Of a stretch of 64,000 nt of DNA, positions 26,885 to 35,547 are shown piece after piece. Both the position numbers and the translations under genes were made by a program. The DNA is from Corynebacterium efficiens YS-314 (lineage in GTDB: Bacteria > Actinomycetota > Actinomycetes > Mycobacteriales > Mycobacteriaceae): contig NC_004369.1 of assembly GCF_000011305.1 (NCBI RefSeq), positions 62,001 to 126,000 of the forward strand, read 5' to 3'. Within the stretch, counting starts at the first letter, position 1. Each line of letters begins with the position of its first letter. The notes under the pieces are model-generated. The model was not told the DNA's origin and ran no database searches. It was given only the letters and a program-made list of their open reading frames with translations.

Positions 26885-27793
26885 CCCTTCTCCACATCCA
26901 CCTCGGTGAGCATGCGTTCACCATTGATGAAGCGCCGGTAATTTTCCGCGATCACCGGTGCCAACAGCTCGTCCATAGATGCCAGGGTGTTGGCGGTATG
27001 CGGGGTGATGAGGACATTCTCCCTGCCCCATAGGGGATGACCGTCAGGAAGTGGTTCAGGATCGGTGACATCCAGGCCCGCACCGCCTATGGAGGATGCA
27101 TCCAGGGCGCGGACGAGGGCATCGGTATCGACGACCTCACCACGGGCCACATTGATCAGACACGCCCTGTTGTTCATCGCCTGGAACTCAGGATCGCTAA
27201 AGAGGTGGTGGGTATCCGCGGTGAGGGGGACGGCGATCACGACGTGGTCAGCTGTGCGCAGAGCAGTGTGTAATTCGCTTATGGAGAGAGGGGCGTCGAA
27301 AAGCTCAGTGGGGCGCCCCGGTGCGCGTCACGGCCAGCGAGGTCGCACCGAAGGGACGCAGCATCGTCGCTAGTTCGCGGGCGATGCCGCCACCGCCGAT
27401 GATGGCGACCGTCGTGCCGTCGAGCCAGCGGGTGGTGGCGTCGACACGCGGACGGGGTGACCAGCTGTCGGCGCGCACCATCGTGGGATGCCTATGGAGG
27501 AGGGCCAGCAGCAGCGCGATGGCGGCCTCGGCGACCTGCCGTCCATAGACACCGGAGGCGTTCGATCAGCGGCGGTCCGGGGTGATGTGACCGGCGGTGA
27601 AGTAGGCGTTGATGCCTGCGCTCGGCAGCTGCACCCACCGGATCCCGGGTGGGAGTTTCGGAAAAACGGTACCCGGTGTCTGGGTGAACACAAATCCCTC
27701 CGCCTCGCTTATGGAGGAAACGATGGTGGCACCGGCGTCGCGGAGTGCGGCGACGGTGTGGGGGTAATCGCCGAAGCCGACGAAGATGCGCAT
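26878..27793 (-). pseudogene. Broken D-isomer 2-hydroxyacid dehydrogenase
   Basis: Joined in order, the pieces give a dehydrogenase of about 300 residues starting MRIFVGFGDYPHT at 27793. The NAD-binding IIGGGGIARELA segment, the catalytic-arginine segment NVARGEVVD, the DPEPLP glutamate region and the ITPHTAN histidine are all there. Two lesions break it. A TGA at 27566-27568 interrupts the frame just after HITPDRR, while the same frame continues sensibly with SNASGVYGRQ. Near 27315 the frame then shifts by one base, in a run of G and C where GGGG appears in place of an expected GGG. Members of this family reduce 2-keto acids using NAD(P)H. Sequencing error at either site cannot be excluded. 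Confidence 0.8.
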
Positions 27794-27800
27794 GGTGAAT

Positions 27801-27843
27801 CCTTCCCTTATGGAGGCTGGGTGGAACCCACCATAGGGGAAGG
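27801..27843 (-). repeat. Hairpin in front of the dehydrogenase start, from a word pair
   Basis: The arms 27801-27813 and 27831-27843 pair over 13 bp with one mismatch, and an inner TGGGT/ACCCA stem extends it. It lies between the HNH gene and the start of the broken dehydrogenase. It could end HNH transcription or, because the downstream arm includes GGGAAGG, hide the dehydrogenase ribosome site. Confidence 0.55.
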
Positions 27844-27862
27844 TGCATCCGGGCACCGGGGA

Positions 27863-29227
27863 TCACTGGCGTCTGATTTTGGCACCTGCGGAGCGGTTCT
27901 GGGCGGCGGTTTCGTTGAGTTCGATCACCGGGTCCGGGTTGTAGAAGTTCTTCGGGGGGCGGTAGCCGTAGCGGCCGGTGTCGGGGTCGAGTTCGGAGCG
28001 ACCGCGTTTGGGGCTGTCTATGGGGGAGTCGTTGTTGGGTGCGTGGTGGGTGCGGCAGTACTGGTGCATGTTCTCCACGTCGGTGCGTCCGCCGCGGGCC
28101 CAGGGGGTGACGTGGTGGATGTCGCAGTTGACGGCGGATTGGTCGCACCGGTGGTGCACGCAGACACCCTCGGCTGCCATAAGCGCGATGCGTTGTTCTA
28201 TGGAGGCGGTGCGTTGGGTGCGGCCGAGGTGGAGTGGGCGGCCGCTGTCGGGGTCGTGGATGATGAGGAAGTCGTATTTCGCGGCGCCGAGGGTGAGGAT
28301 GTCCATAGGCGTGAGTTCGCAGTGGGTGTTGGTGGGGAAGCGGCTGGCGGGGGTCATGTCCTCGATGTCCTTTATGGACATGCTGATCGCGAGCGTGCCG
28401 ACACCACCGTTGCGTTCCGTCTGCACCTCACCGTGGCGCATGAGGATCTGGTGGAACGCGTCGACACGCCGTTGTTGCAGGCCGCGGCTGTCGTCCTCGG
28501 GTTCGACGGGACTGGCGTAACCGGCATTGCGGGCGGGTGCGAGGGCGGCCTCGAGCAGCGCGGAGGTCGCGGCGGGGAGGTAACCACGGATGAAGCAGCC
28601 GCCGTCGACATCGGGCCTGCCGATCACCAGATGTCGCTTCCGCGCCGCCCCGTGCGGATCCCTGTCCAGCGCGGAACCGTTGTGCGCGGCGACCTCGGCG
28701 CGCAGCCAGGTGCGCAGGTCCTCAACGGAGCGTGTCGACGCCTCCCTCACCGCCCGCCCCCTCATCTCCATAAGCGAATCCTGCTTATGGAGCTTTTTCA
28801 GTTCCCGTTCGATGAGGGTCTGTTTGTCGGCGCTTATGGAGTTGTCGAAGAGATACTGGCGTCCATAGGCGCGCTGGGTGTCGGCTGCTGGGTCACTACC
28901 GTCGTCGAGTTCGCCGAATTCACGGGTGCCGCGGCGCAGGCGGTTGAGGGCTTCGGCGGTGGAGATGTCGAGGTGCTGGGCGAGGAAGGTGGTGGGTCTG
29001 GTGGTGCCGACCAGGTCGCCCGCGCGGCTGAGGTGCACGAGGTGGGCGAGAGCGGCGTCGAAAAGCGATTTGCGGTTGACGGCCTTCTCGAGCGTGATGG
29101 CGGCGTCGAGATGTTGCTGAGTGAGGGGCTCGCCGGAGCCGGGGCGGATGGCGGTTTCCGTGAGGAGCACGGCCAGTTCGCTTATGGAGCGGGTGATGGT
29201 GGCCGTCAGTTCTTCTATGGAGGACAT
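27863..29227 (-). CDS. DUF222 / HNH endonuclease protein (13E12-repeat type)
   Basis: A 454-residue protein. The N-terminal two thirds match DUF222, ending in the region around residue 300, and a C-terminal HNH nuclease follows: EGVCVHHRCDQSAVNCDIHH near residue 370-385, then WARGGRTDVENMHQYCRTHH. Multicopy families of this type (13E12 proteins) are usual in actinobacteria, and their targets are unknown. No ribosome site precedes the ATG at 29227; instead a CTTCCATAAGCGCC copy abuts it. The gene holds at least eight copies of the iterated word, including a perfect inverted pair at 28766-28792, the highest density in the window. Confidence 0.85.
   Translation of the reverse strand: MSSIEELTATITRSISELAVLLTETAIRPGSGEPLTQQHLDAAITLEKAVNRKSLFDAALAHLVHLSRAGDLVGTTRPTTFLAQHLDISTAEALNRLRRGTREFGELDDGSDPAADTQRAYGRQYLFDNSISADKQTLIERELKKLHKQDSLMEMRGRAVREASTRSVEDLRTWLRAEVAAHNGSALDRDPHGAARKRHLVIGRPDVDGGCFIRGYLPAATSALLEAALAPARNAGYASPVEPEDDSRGLQQRRVDAFHQILMRHGEVQTERNGGVGTLAISMSIKDIEDMTPASRFPTNTHCELTPMDILTLGAAKYDFLIIHDPDSGRPLHLGRTQRTASIEQRIALMAAEGVCVHHRCDQSAVNCDIHHVTPWARGGRTDVENMHQYCRTHHAPNNDSPIDSPKRGRSELDPDTGRYGYRPPKNFYNPDPVIELNETAAQNRSAGAKIRRQ
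28766..28792. repeat. Perfect inverted pair of the iterated word inside a gene
   Basis: CTCCATAAGC (28766-28775) and GCTTATGGAG (28783-28792) are exact complements around a 7-nt loop, followed by CTTTTT. The pair lies within the HNH coding sequence on the opposite strand and encodes LHKQDSLME there. Confidence 0.7.
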
Positions 29228-29418
29228 GGCGCTTATGGAAGCAGGCGGTCGGTGGGGAGGGAAACGCGGGCGTCGTGAACCTGTGGATAACTCCGGCCAT
29301 CCACAGGGGTGTGGGGGCCGCAGTGGAGGGGCGGGAACCGGGGAGGGGGTCGACGCAGTCTAACTATGGTTTTAGGTAGGGTAGGTGTCCAGTCAACAAC
29401 TTTGTTATGGAGGGAAAT

Positions 29419-29844
29419 ATGAGCATTTCTAGTGCTATTCTGCGGGGCGTTTCCGGGGCGTATCTGCTGCAGTCGGGTTATGGGAAGCTGGGTCTGCCGA
29501 CTGAGGCGGCTGCGGGTATGCAGGGTTTCGCGGCTACGGGTGTTCCGGCGTTGGACAAGCTGGATCCGGAGACTTTCGGCAAGGTGGTGGCCTACTCCGA
29601 GCTGGGGATCGGTGCGGCGCTGGTGAGCCCGATGGTGCCGAACCGTCTCGCGGGTCTGGCGCTGGGGACCTTCTCCGCTGGTCTGCTCTCGATCTATTTC
29701 CGTAACCCTGCTATGACGCAGGAGGATGGTATCCGTCCGTCTGAGGATGGAATAGCGTTGTCGAAGGATGTCTTCCTCGCCGCGATTGCCGGTGCGCTGG
29801 TGTTCGGTCCGGTGAAGAAGCGTAAGAAGGATAAGAAGAAGTAA
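29419..29844 (+). CDS. Small DoxX-like membrane protein
   Basis: A 141-residue protein with about four hydrophobic segments and a strongly basic end (KKRKKDKKK). The segment GAYLLQSGYGKLGLP near residue 15 and GIGAALVSPMVPNRLAGLALG near residue 70 resemble DoxX-like proteins, some of which take part in redox or quinone-linked processes. The family assignment is moderate. ATG 29419 is chosen because GGAGGGA lies 6 nt before it; that ribosome site is part of a TTATGGAGGG copy of the iterated word. The gene stands alone and is followed by a clear terminator. Confidence 0.6.
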   Translation: MSISSAILRGVSGAYLLQSGYGKLGLPTEAAAGMQGFAATGVPALDKLDPETFGKVVAYSELGIGAALVSPMVPNRLAGLALGTFSAGLLSIYFRNPAMTQEDGIRPSEDGIALSKDVFLAAIAGALVFGPVKKRKKDKKK

Positions 29845-29863
29845 CCCCGTGGGGGTATGGGGT

Positions 29864-29904
29864 ACCCCGGTCACCTGTGGTTTTCGGGTGGCCGGGGTGT
29901 TTTC
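29864..29904 (+). terminator. Terminator of the DoxX-like gene
   Basis: The arms 29864-29875 and 29887-29898 pair over 12 bp with one mismatch, followed by GTTTTC. A CTCCATAAGCG copy of the iterated word abuts the T-run. Confidence 0.75.
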
Positions 29905-29914
29905 TCCATAAGCG

Positions 29915-29931
29915 ATTGAACACTGTTCAAT
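29915..29931. promoter_or_regulatory. BioQ-type operator before bioB
   Basis: ATTGAACA-C-TGTTCAAT is a perfect palindrome and contains the TGAAC-N3-GTTCA core known for the corynebacterial biotin regulator BioQ (TetR family). It lies about 22 bp before the bioB start codon and touches a copy of the iterated word on its left. Confidence 0.8.
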
Positions 29932-29952
29932 TAGTGGTTAGGGTAATTCACC

Positions 29953-30957
29953 ATGCCCAACACAACATCAATTCTTGACACCGCCCGCCACCAGGTCCTC
30001 GGGGACGGCATCGGACTGGATCAGTCACAGCTCATCGAGATCCTCAATCTCCCCGATGAGGACATCCCCGCGCTTATGGAGCTCGCCCACCAGGTGCGGC
30101 TGAAATGGTGCGGCGAGGAGATCGAGGTCGAGGGGATCATCTCCCTCAAAACCGGTGGATGCCCGGAGGATTGTCATTTCTGCTCCCAGTCGGGCCTGTT
30201 CGAATCCCCGGTGCGGTCGGTGTGGCTGGACATCGAGCAGCTGGTGGAGGCTGCGAAACAGACCGCGAAATCGGGTGCGACGGAATTCTGCATCGTCGCG
30301 GCGGTCAAGGGTCCTGATGACAAGCTCATGAACCAGTTGGAGGAGGCGGTCGCAGCCATCCAGCGCGAGGTGGATATCGAGGTCGCCGCATCGGTGGGAT
30401 CGCTGACCCCGGAGCAGGTCACCCGCCTGGCCCGGGCCGGCGTCCACCGGTACAACCACAACCTGGAGACCGCACGGTCCTTCTTCCCCCAGGTGGTCAC
30501 CACCCACACCTGGGAGGAGCGTCGTGAGACGCTGCGCCTGGTTGCCGAGGCCGGCATGGAGGTCTGCTCGGGAGGCATCCTCGGCATGGGGGAGACCCTC
30601 GAGCAGCGCGCCGAGTTCGCCGTCCAGCTCGCCGAACTCAACCCCACCGAGGTGCCGATCAACTTCCTCGACCCCCGCCCAGGCACCCCGTTCGCGGACC
30701 GCCCGCTTATGGAGAGCGAGGACGCCCTGCGCGCCATCGGTGCATTCCGGCTCGCCATGCCCCACACCATGATCCGTTTCGCGGGTGGGCGTGAACTCAC
30801 CCTGGGGGCGGAGGGCTCGGAGCAGGGACTGCTCGGTGGTATCAACGCCATCATCGTGGGCAATTACCTGACCACCCTGGGCCGCCCCATGGAGGACGAC
30901 CTGGAGATGATGGACCGTCTGCAGCTGCCGCTCAAGGTTCTCAACAAGGTCATCTGA
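29953..30957 (+). CDS. bioB: Biotin synthase
   Basis: A 334-residue radical SAM enzyme that inserts sulfur into dethiobiotin in the last step of biotin synthesis. The [4Fe-4S] cysteines are in CPEDCHFC (Cys70, 74, 77), and [15 protein letters not shown] and FLDPRPGTP follow in the usual places. Corynebacteria typically have BioB but lack early pathway genes, and no bioA/D/F is seen here. Start ATG 29953 has only a weak AGGG upstream. A BioQ-type operator covers the promoter, so biotin should repress it. The stop overlaps the start of the next gene by one base. Confidence 0.95.
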
Positions 30958-31232
30958 TGCCCGGTCTCCACAAGCACCCCAACAAACACACCGATCCCGA
31001 TGCCCTGCTCGCCGCGATCCTCACCGGTGAGACCCCGGTCTTCCACCCGAATACCGGTCTGCCGATCGGGGAGGAACAGGTGTTGTCACCGTCGGCACGC
31101 GCCGGGCTGGAGGCCCCGCGGTTCTGCCAGCTGTGTGGCCGCAGAATGAAGGTGCAGGTCCGTCCCGACGGCTGGGATGCGCAGTGCTCCCGTCACGGCC
31201 AGGTGGATTCCTCGCTTATGGACAGACGCTGA
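30957..31232 (+). CDS. bsaP: BsaP-like biotin synthase auxiliary protein
   Basis: A 91-residue protein starting within the bioB stop codon (TGATG), so it is translationally coupled to it. The C-terminal half holds a probable iron or iron-sulfur site: FCQLCGRRM (Cys57, Cys60) and AQCSRHG (Cys77, His80), separated by [10 protein letters not shown]. This matches the small protein next to bioB in mycobacteria, described as an auxiliary factor needed for biotin synthase activity, probably by supplying or repairing the cluster. Identification is from motif and context, not from alignment. Confidence 0.75.
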   Translation: MPGLHKHPNKHTDPDALLAAILTGETPVFHPNTGLPIGEEQVLSPSARAGLEAPRFCQLCGRRMKVQVRPDGWDAQCSRHGQVDSSLMDRR

Positions 31233-31238
31233 CCAGAA

Positions 31239-31937
31239 TCACAGGACGATGGTGAACTGCCGCAGGAAGTTCGACATCATCGCATCCGCGTCGGCGACCT
31301 CGACCTGCCCCTGACCGAGGATCTCGATGGTTTTCATCGGGGTGCCGGGGTTGCCACGTATCGGTCCGAGGACGGCCTCGGCGTCGGTGACCGGTGCGTC
31401 GGGGGTTCCCCCGGAACCTGCCGACGGCGGGGTCACCGCACCAGCACCATCACCTGCCGTACCAGCGGCTCCACCCGGGTTGCCCGGGCTGACACCACCG
31501 CCGGCGGGCTGCCCGGCACCGTTGCCTGCGCCACCTGCCGCGCCACCCTGTCCGCCCCCTGGCTGCTCGGCGGCGCCACCCGGCTGGGCGGCACCCCCAC
31601 CGGCAGGAGCGTCGGCAGGAGCGTCGGGAACCCCACCGCCGGTACCCGCGGTGCCTTTGAGGCCACAGCGTTCGGCGGCGGCGTCGACACGCCCGAGCGC
31701 CGCGAGGATCTCATTGCCGCGCGGATCGAGGGCGGCGATCGCCTGCGCCTGGCCGACCCGGGCCTGGTAGTCGGCGTCGTTGGTCCAGTACGCCGATGCG
31801 GTGGCGCACGAGATCTCCCCGGAGGGCAGCTGGTTGAGCATGCCGGCGACCGCGGCGTCGGCCCGGGCGGGCGCCAAAAGGAGCGTTGCGACGCCCACAG
31901 CAACCGCCATGACCGTGCGGGAGGATTTTTTCAGCAT
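31239..31937 (-). CDS. Secreted Gly/Pro/Ala-rich protein, paralogue 1
   Basis: A 232-residue exported protein. Residues 1-28 are a signal peptide (MLKKSSRT, hydrophobic core, ADA). A conserved domain of about 65 residues follows, with QLPSGEISCATASAYWTND, an ARVGQAQAIAALDPRGNEI segment and AERCGLKG; its two cysteines may form a disulfide. The rest is a low-complexity GGA/PGG linker and a 35-residue end. The same domain is in the next gene, so the two arose by tandem duplication. Start ATG 31937 begins the signal peptide and has a TACTCT element close before it; 31982 is an alternative. Function unknown; a cell-envelope role is plausible. Confidence 0.6.
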   Translation of the reverse strand: MLKKSSRTVMAVAVGVATLLLAPARADAAVAGMLNQLPSGEISCATASAYWTNDADYQARVGQAQAIAALDPRGNEILAALGRVDAAAERCGLKGTAGTGGGVPDAPADAPAGGGAAQPGGAAEQPGGGQGGAAGGAGNGAGQPAGGGVSPGNPGGAAGTAGDGAGAVTPPSAGSGGTPDAPVTDAEAVLGPIRGNPGTPMKTIEILGQGQVEVADADAMMSNFLRQFTIVL

Positions 31938-32029
31938 GGGGGAGAGTATGCCATCTGTGACAGCGGAGCGGGGGATCATCATCGCCCCGCGGTAGTCACA
32001 TCAGTCACCTGCGTTGCGCCTATGGGGGG

Positions 32030-32608
32030 TTAGATGCGGATGCCGAACTGCGCGAGGAACTCGGCGACGATGCGGTAGAGGTCCGGCAGGGTCAGTGAGC
32101 CGAAGCCGGGGATGTCGATGGTGAAGGAGGGGGTGCCGGGTGCGGCGAGGGAGATGTTCTGGGCTGCTGGGGCTGGTGCGGGTGCTGACTGTGCGGGGCC
32201 GGGGGCGGCAGGTGCTGCCGGGGCTGCCGGTGCCGGCGCGTTGTTGCCACCGGCATTGCCACCGGCATTGCCACCGGCATTGCCGCCAGCATTGCCGCCG
32301 GTGTTGCTACCGCCCTTGAGGCCGCAGCGGTTGGCGGCTTCGTCGACACGCGCGAGGGCGGCGCGGATCTGCGGGCCGCGGCTGTCGAACATGGCGAGGG
32401 TGTTGGCCTGGGCGACCTTGTTGCGGTAGTCGGCTTCGTTGGTCCAGTAGCGTTCGGCCTGGGCGCAGGTGATCTGGCCGGCGGGCAGGGCGTTCAGGAC
32501 GTCGTCGATGGGGTCGGCGGCGGCGATGGCGGGGGAGGCGACGGAGAAGGCTCCGACGGCGGCGACGGTAACGGCGAGGCGGCGGGTGCGTGTGGTGAGG
32601 AAGCTCAT
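32030..32608 (-). CDS. Secreted Gly/Asn-rich protein, paralogue 2
   Basis: A 192-residue exported protein. It has a signal peptide (MSFLTTRTRRLAV, core, AAADP), the shared domain ALPAGQITCAQAERYWTNE to ANRCGLKG, four or five GGNA repeats encoded by a 12-bp tandem repeat at about 32243-32306, an AP-rich linker and the conserved end GFGSLTLPDLYRIVAEFL. It is a tandem paralogue of the gene at 31239 but ends differently. ATG 32608 is preceded at 8 nt by TATCCT, fitting a leaderless transcript; ATG 32614 in the same frame is possible. Function unknown. Confidence 0.6.
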   Translation of the reverse strand: MSFLTTRTRRLAVTVAAVGAFSVASPAIAAADPIDDVLNALPAGQITCAQAERYWTNEADYRNKVAQANTLAMFDSRGPQIRAALARVDEAANRCGLKGGSNTGGNAGGNAGGNAGGNAGGNNAPAPAAPAAPAAPGPAQSAPAPAPAAQNISLAAPGTPSFTIDIPGFGSLTLPDLYRIVAEFLAQFGIRI

Positions 32609-32644
32609 GTCCATAGAGGATACAGGTGATGAAGGAGTAAACAA

Positions 32645-33622
32645 GTGGTACGGAAGAGAATTCCGGATCACGATTTCCGGAATATCATGAGGGGCATGTT
32701 CGATCCGCTGGCCACGCAGGCCCACCACTCCGCACTCCGCTCCATAAGCCGGGTCGTGGAGGAGACCACCGCGCCTATGGAGGAGGGGGCGGCGCTGGAG
32801 GGCGTCGTCAAGCTCCTGGAGGCCGGCTCCGTGCTCGCGGTGACGGGCGCGGGCGTGTCGACGGATTCCGGTATCCCCGACTACCGCAGCCCCCGCGGCA
32901 GCCTCAACCAGGGCCGCCCGATGACGTACCAGGAGTTCCGTTTCGATCCGGTGGCCTCGCACCGCTACTGGGCGCGGTCCTTCGTCGGGTGGCGGGTGAT
33001 GGCCGACGCGCAACCCAACCGCACGCACTACGCCCTGGTGGAACTGGAGCGCGCCGGGCTGCTCAGCGGGATCGTGACGCAGAACGTCGACGGCCTCCAT
33101 AGGCGGGCCGGGTCGGAGAATCTCGTGGCGCTGCACGGGGATCTGGCGACGATCGTGTGCCTGCAGTGCGGCCACCGGGAGGCACGTGAGCTTCTCGATG
33201 CCCGCCTCGACCACCTCAACCCCGGCTATTTCGACTCCATCGCCCTCGACCCGTCCGCCGTCAACCCCGATGGCGATGTCACCCTCGACGACCACCACGT
33301 GCAACGCTTCACCATGGCCGGCTGCGCGCGGTGCGGGTCGGTGCTGCTGAAACCGGATGTGGTCTACTTCGGCGAACCGGTCCCCTCCATAAGGAAAACG
33401 CGTGTGGCGCAATTGCTTGATGGGGCGGATGCGGTGGTGGTGGCGGGGTCGTCGCTGGCGGTGATGAGCGGCTACCGGATTGTCATCGAGGCGCAACGCG
33501 CCGGCAAACCCGTGGCGGTGATCAACGGCGGGCCCGGTCGGGCGGATCACCGCGTGGACATCCTGTGGCGGACCCGGGTGGGACCGGCCTTCGATCAGAT
33601 CCTCGACGCGCTCGACCTCTAA
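32645..33622 (+). CDS. Sir2-family NAD-dependent protein deacylase
   Basis: A 325-residue sirtuin. The NAD-binding motif GAGVSTDSGIPDYR starts at residue 68, QNVDGLH follows near 148, the catalytic histidine lies in VALHGD, and a zinc site is formed by CLQC and CARC. The C-terminal GSSLAV and NGG motifs complete the NAD fold. The enzyme removes acyl groups from lysine side chains and forms O-acyl-ADP-ribose. GTG 32645 is the start because AAGGAG lies 7 nt before it; internal ATGs at 32687 and 32696 lack good sites. It stands alone, divergent from the secreted-protein pair. Confidence 0.9.
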   Translation: MVRKRIPDHDFRNIMRGMFDPLATQAHHSALRSISRVVEETTAPMEEGAALEGVVKLLEAGSVLAVTGAGVSTDSGIPDYRSPRGSLNQGRPMTYQEFRFDPVASHRYWARSFVGWRVMADAQPNRTHYALVELERAGLLSGIVTQNVDGLHRRAGSENLVALHGDLATIVCLQCGHREARELLDARLDHLNPGYFDSIALDPSAVNPDGDVTLDDHHVQRFTMAGCARCGSVLLKPDVVYFGEPVPSIRKTRVAQLLDGADAVVVAGSSLAVMSGYRIVIEAQRAGKPVAVINGGPGRADHRVDILWRTRVGPAFDQILDALDL

Positions 33623-33626
33623 GCCG

Positions 33627-34625
33627 TCACAGTTCCTCCACCAGGCGGGCGAGATCGGCACGCACCAGCGCGCGGACCCGGTGGTCGAAGGGCATGTTGG
33701 GGTGCAGGACCACGGCGTCACTGTCCAGGTTCTCCACCCAGAGATTACGGATGCGCTCGGCGTCCCCGGGGTCCTCGGCGGTGAGGAAGCAGGTCTCCGG
33801 GGGTTGGATGACGGTGTCGAAATGCGTCGCGATATTCGTATACGTCACCCCCGGATCCAGATCCCCGCCCTCGTTGATCTTCTCGATGGTCTCATGCCCG
33901 GTGATCAACTCCAGGCCGGCACCACCGAACCAGGACTGCACCACCGACTGGGCCACCGCCTCACCACGGTTGGTTTTCAGTAAGGGGCTGACCACCCCGC
34001 CCATCGTGGTGCCGTGGTGCGGGCACGCCAGCGATACCAGGTGCCGCACCTTCGGGTACCCGCCCAGGATCCGCATCCAGTAGCGTGCCACCACACCACC
34101 CTGGGAATGACCGACCAGGATCGCCTGCTCCGCCCCCGTGGCACCCAGCACCGCTTCTATATAGGCCCCGACCTGCTCCGCGGACTGGTGCACCGGACCG
34201 GTGGCGCGGGTACCGAAGTCGGGGGCGAACACCGCCCACCCGTCACGGCGCAGGTCCGCACCCAGTTCCTGCCAGTCACCCTTGGTGGTGCCGGTGCCGT
34301 GGATGAGGATCACCGGCCAGGGGCGCTCGGGTGTGGTGCGGGCCCGCCAGTCGTCCTCGAACAGACCACGGTGACGCGCGCGGGCAAGGAGGGGGAGTGA
34401 GGCGGTGGTGTCGTCGATAAGCGTGGCGCTGCGGCGGGGGTCCTCGGCGTAGTTGGTGATGATCTCCTGGACCACCTCATCGGGCAGTTCCGTCGCGGGC
34501 GGGGCCTGATCGCCGGTGGGCAGGTTGCGCCACACCGCCTTGAGCGCGGCGGTGAGCTCGCGACGCAGGTCGGGCAGCTTGAGCGGTTTGGTCTGCTGGG
34601 CAGTCTGAACAGGCTGGGACGGCAT
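33627..34625 (-). CDS. Lipase / alpha-beta hydrolase, paralogue 1
   Basis: A 332-residue alpha/beta hydrolase similar to class 2 lipases. The oxyanion strand VILIHGTGTTKGDW lies near residue 125, the nucleophile elbow GHSQGG near 197, and ACPHHGT follows. The fold would hydrolyse ester bonds of lipids, but the protein has no clear signal peptide. It is about half identical by eye to the next gene, which suggests tandem duplication. ATG 34625 has TAAATT exactly 7 nt before it, again a leaderless layout; GGAGGG lies between and is too close to act alone. The convergent sirtuin gene ends 4 bp away. Confidence 0.75.
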   Translation of the reverse strand: MPSQPVQTAQQTKPLKLPDLRRELTAALKAVWRNLPTGDQAPPATELPDEVVQEIITNYAEDPRRSATLIDDTTASLPLLARARHRGLFEDDWRARTTPERPWPVILIHGTGTTKGDWQELGADLRRDGWAVFAPDFGTRATGPVHQSAEQVGAYIEAVLGATGAEQAILVGHSQGGVVARYWMRILGGYPKVRHLVSLACPHHGTTMGGVVSPLLKTNRGEAVAQSVVQSWFGGAGLELITGHETIEKINEGGDLDPGVTYTNIATHFDTVIQPPETCFLTAEDPGDAERIRNLWVENLDSDAVVLHPNMPFDHRVRALVRADLARLVEEL

Positions 34626-34644
34626 GCCCTCCAATTTAACCGTC

Positions 34645-35547
34645 TCACCCCAGGCGGGCCACGCGCTCCAGCTCGGCGCACACAATCTCCATCACCCGCG
34701 GATCACGCACCATGTCCTGGTGGCGGATCATCGCCCGCGGGTAGGTGTCCTCCACCCAGATGTTACGCACCCGGTTCGGGTCCTCGTCCCCGTTGACCTC
34801 CAGAAACGCCACCTCGGGCGGCTGGATGAACGGGTCGAAATGCGTGGCGATACAACTGTACGTCACCCCCGGATCCAGATCCCCGCCCGAGGCCAGGAAC
34901 CTGATGATCTCCGTATCCCGCAGCTGCTCCATCCCGGTGGGCCCGAACATGCTCGTCATCAGCTGCTCCATCAGCCCCTCCCCACGGTGGATCTTGGTCA
35001 GCGGATGCAGGATCCCACCCATGAGCGTCCCGTGGTTCGGCACCGCCAGGGAGATCATGTGCCGCACCTTCATATACCCGCCATAGGACCGCATCCAGTA
35101 CCGGGTCACCACACCACCCTGCGAATGCCCCACCAGCACCACCTGGGCGGCACCGGTGACCAGCAGCACCGCGTCGATATACGCCCCGATCTGCGCCGCC
35201 GACTCCGCAATCGGCTCGGTTGCCCGCGTCCCGAAATCCGGTGCGAACACCGCCCACCCCTGCCGGCGCAGCTCCCGGCCCATCTCCTCCCAGGACCCCT
35301 TGTTGGCCCCTGACCCGTGGATGAGCACCACCGGCCACGGCCGTGCCTGCGTCGGCCGCGCCCGCCAGTCATCCTGGAACAACCCCCGTGGTTTCGACCG
35401 CGCCGTCAGTGGCAGCCTGATATTGGTGGCGTGATCATAGAGCTCGCGTGTGATCTCCTCAGCGAAATCATCCTGCGGGTTACGGCGAAGCTTCGCCCAC
35501 CCCCGCTTCACCGCACGGCGCACCCTGCCCGGATCTTGCTCTGACAT
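34645..35547 (-). CDS. Lipase / alpha-beta hydrolase, paralogue 2
   Basis: A 300-residue alpha/beta hydrolase, tandem paralogue of the preceding entry. It has VVLIHGSGANKGSWEEMG near residue 75, GHSQGGVV near 142 and VPNHGTLMGG near 168, and shares the unusual end region with NIATHFD/CIATHFD and IWVED. Substrate is unknown. ATG 35547 is preceded by TATTGT at 6 nt, consistent with a leaderless mRNA. It lies 19 bp upstream of paralogue 1 in the same direction, so the two may be cotranscribed, although paralogue 1 seems to have its own promoter. A MarR gene diverges from it. Confidence 0.75.
   Translation of the reverse strand: MSEQDPGRVRRAVKRGWAKLRRNPQDDFAEEITRELYDHATNIRLPLTARSKPRGLFQDDWRARPTQARPWPVVLIHGSGANKGSWEEMGRELRRQGWAVFAPDFGTRATEPIAESAAQIGAYIDAVLLVTGAAQVVLVGHSQGGVVTRYWMRSYGGYMKVRHMISLAVPNHGTLMGGILHPLTKIHRGEGLMEQLMTSMFGPTGMEQLRDTEIIRFLASGGDLDPGVTYSCIATHFDPFIQPPEVAFLEVNGDEDPNRVRNIWVEDTYPRAMIRHQDMVRDPRVMEIVCAELERVARLG

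Noticed and set aside
29407..29418. Start of the DoxX-like protein at ATG 29407
   Set aside because: That ATG is part of the TTATGGAGGG word, which serves as ribosome site for ATG 29419; the four extra residues have no support.
32243..32306. 12-bp tandem repeat considered as a CRISPR-like or VNTR element
   Set aside because: It simply encodes GGNA repeats of the secreted protein; there are no spacers. It could vary in length but is not a separate element.
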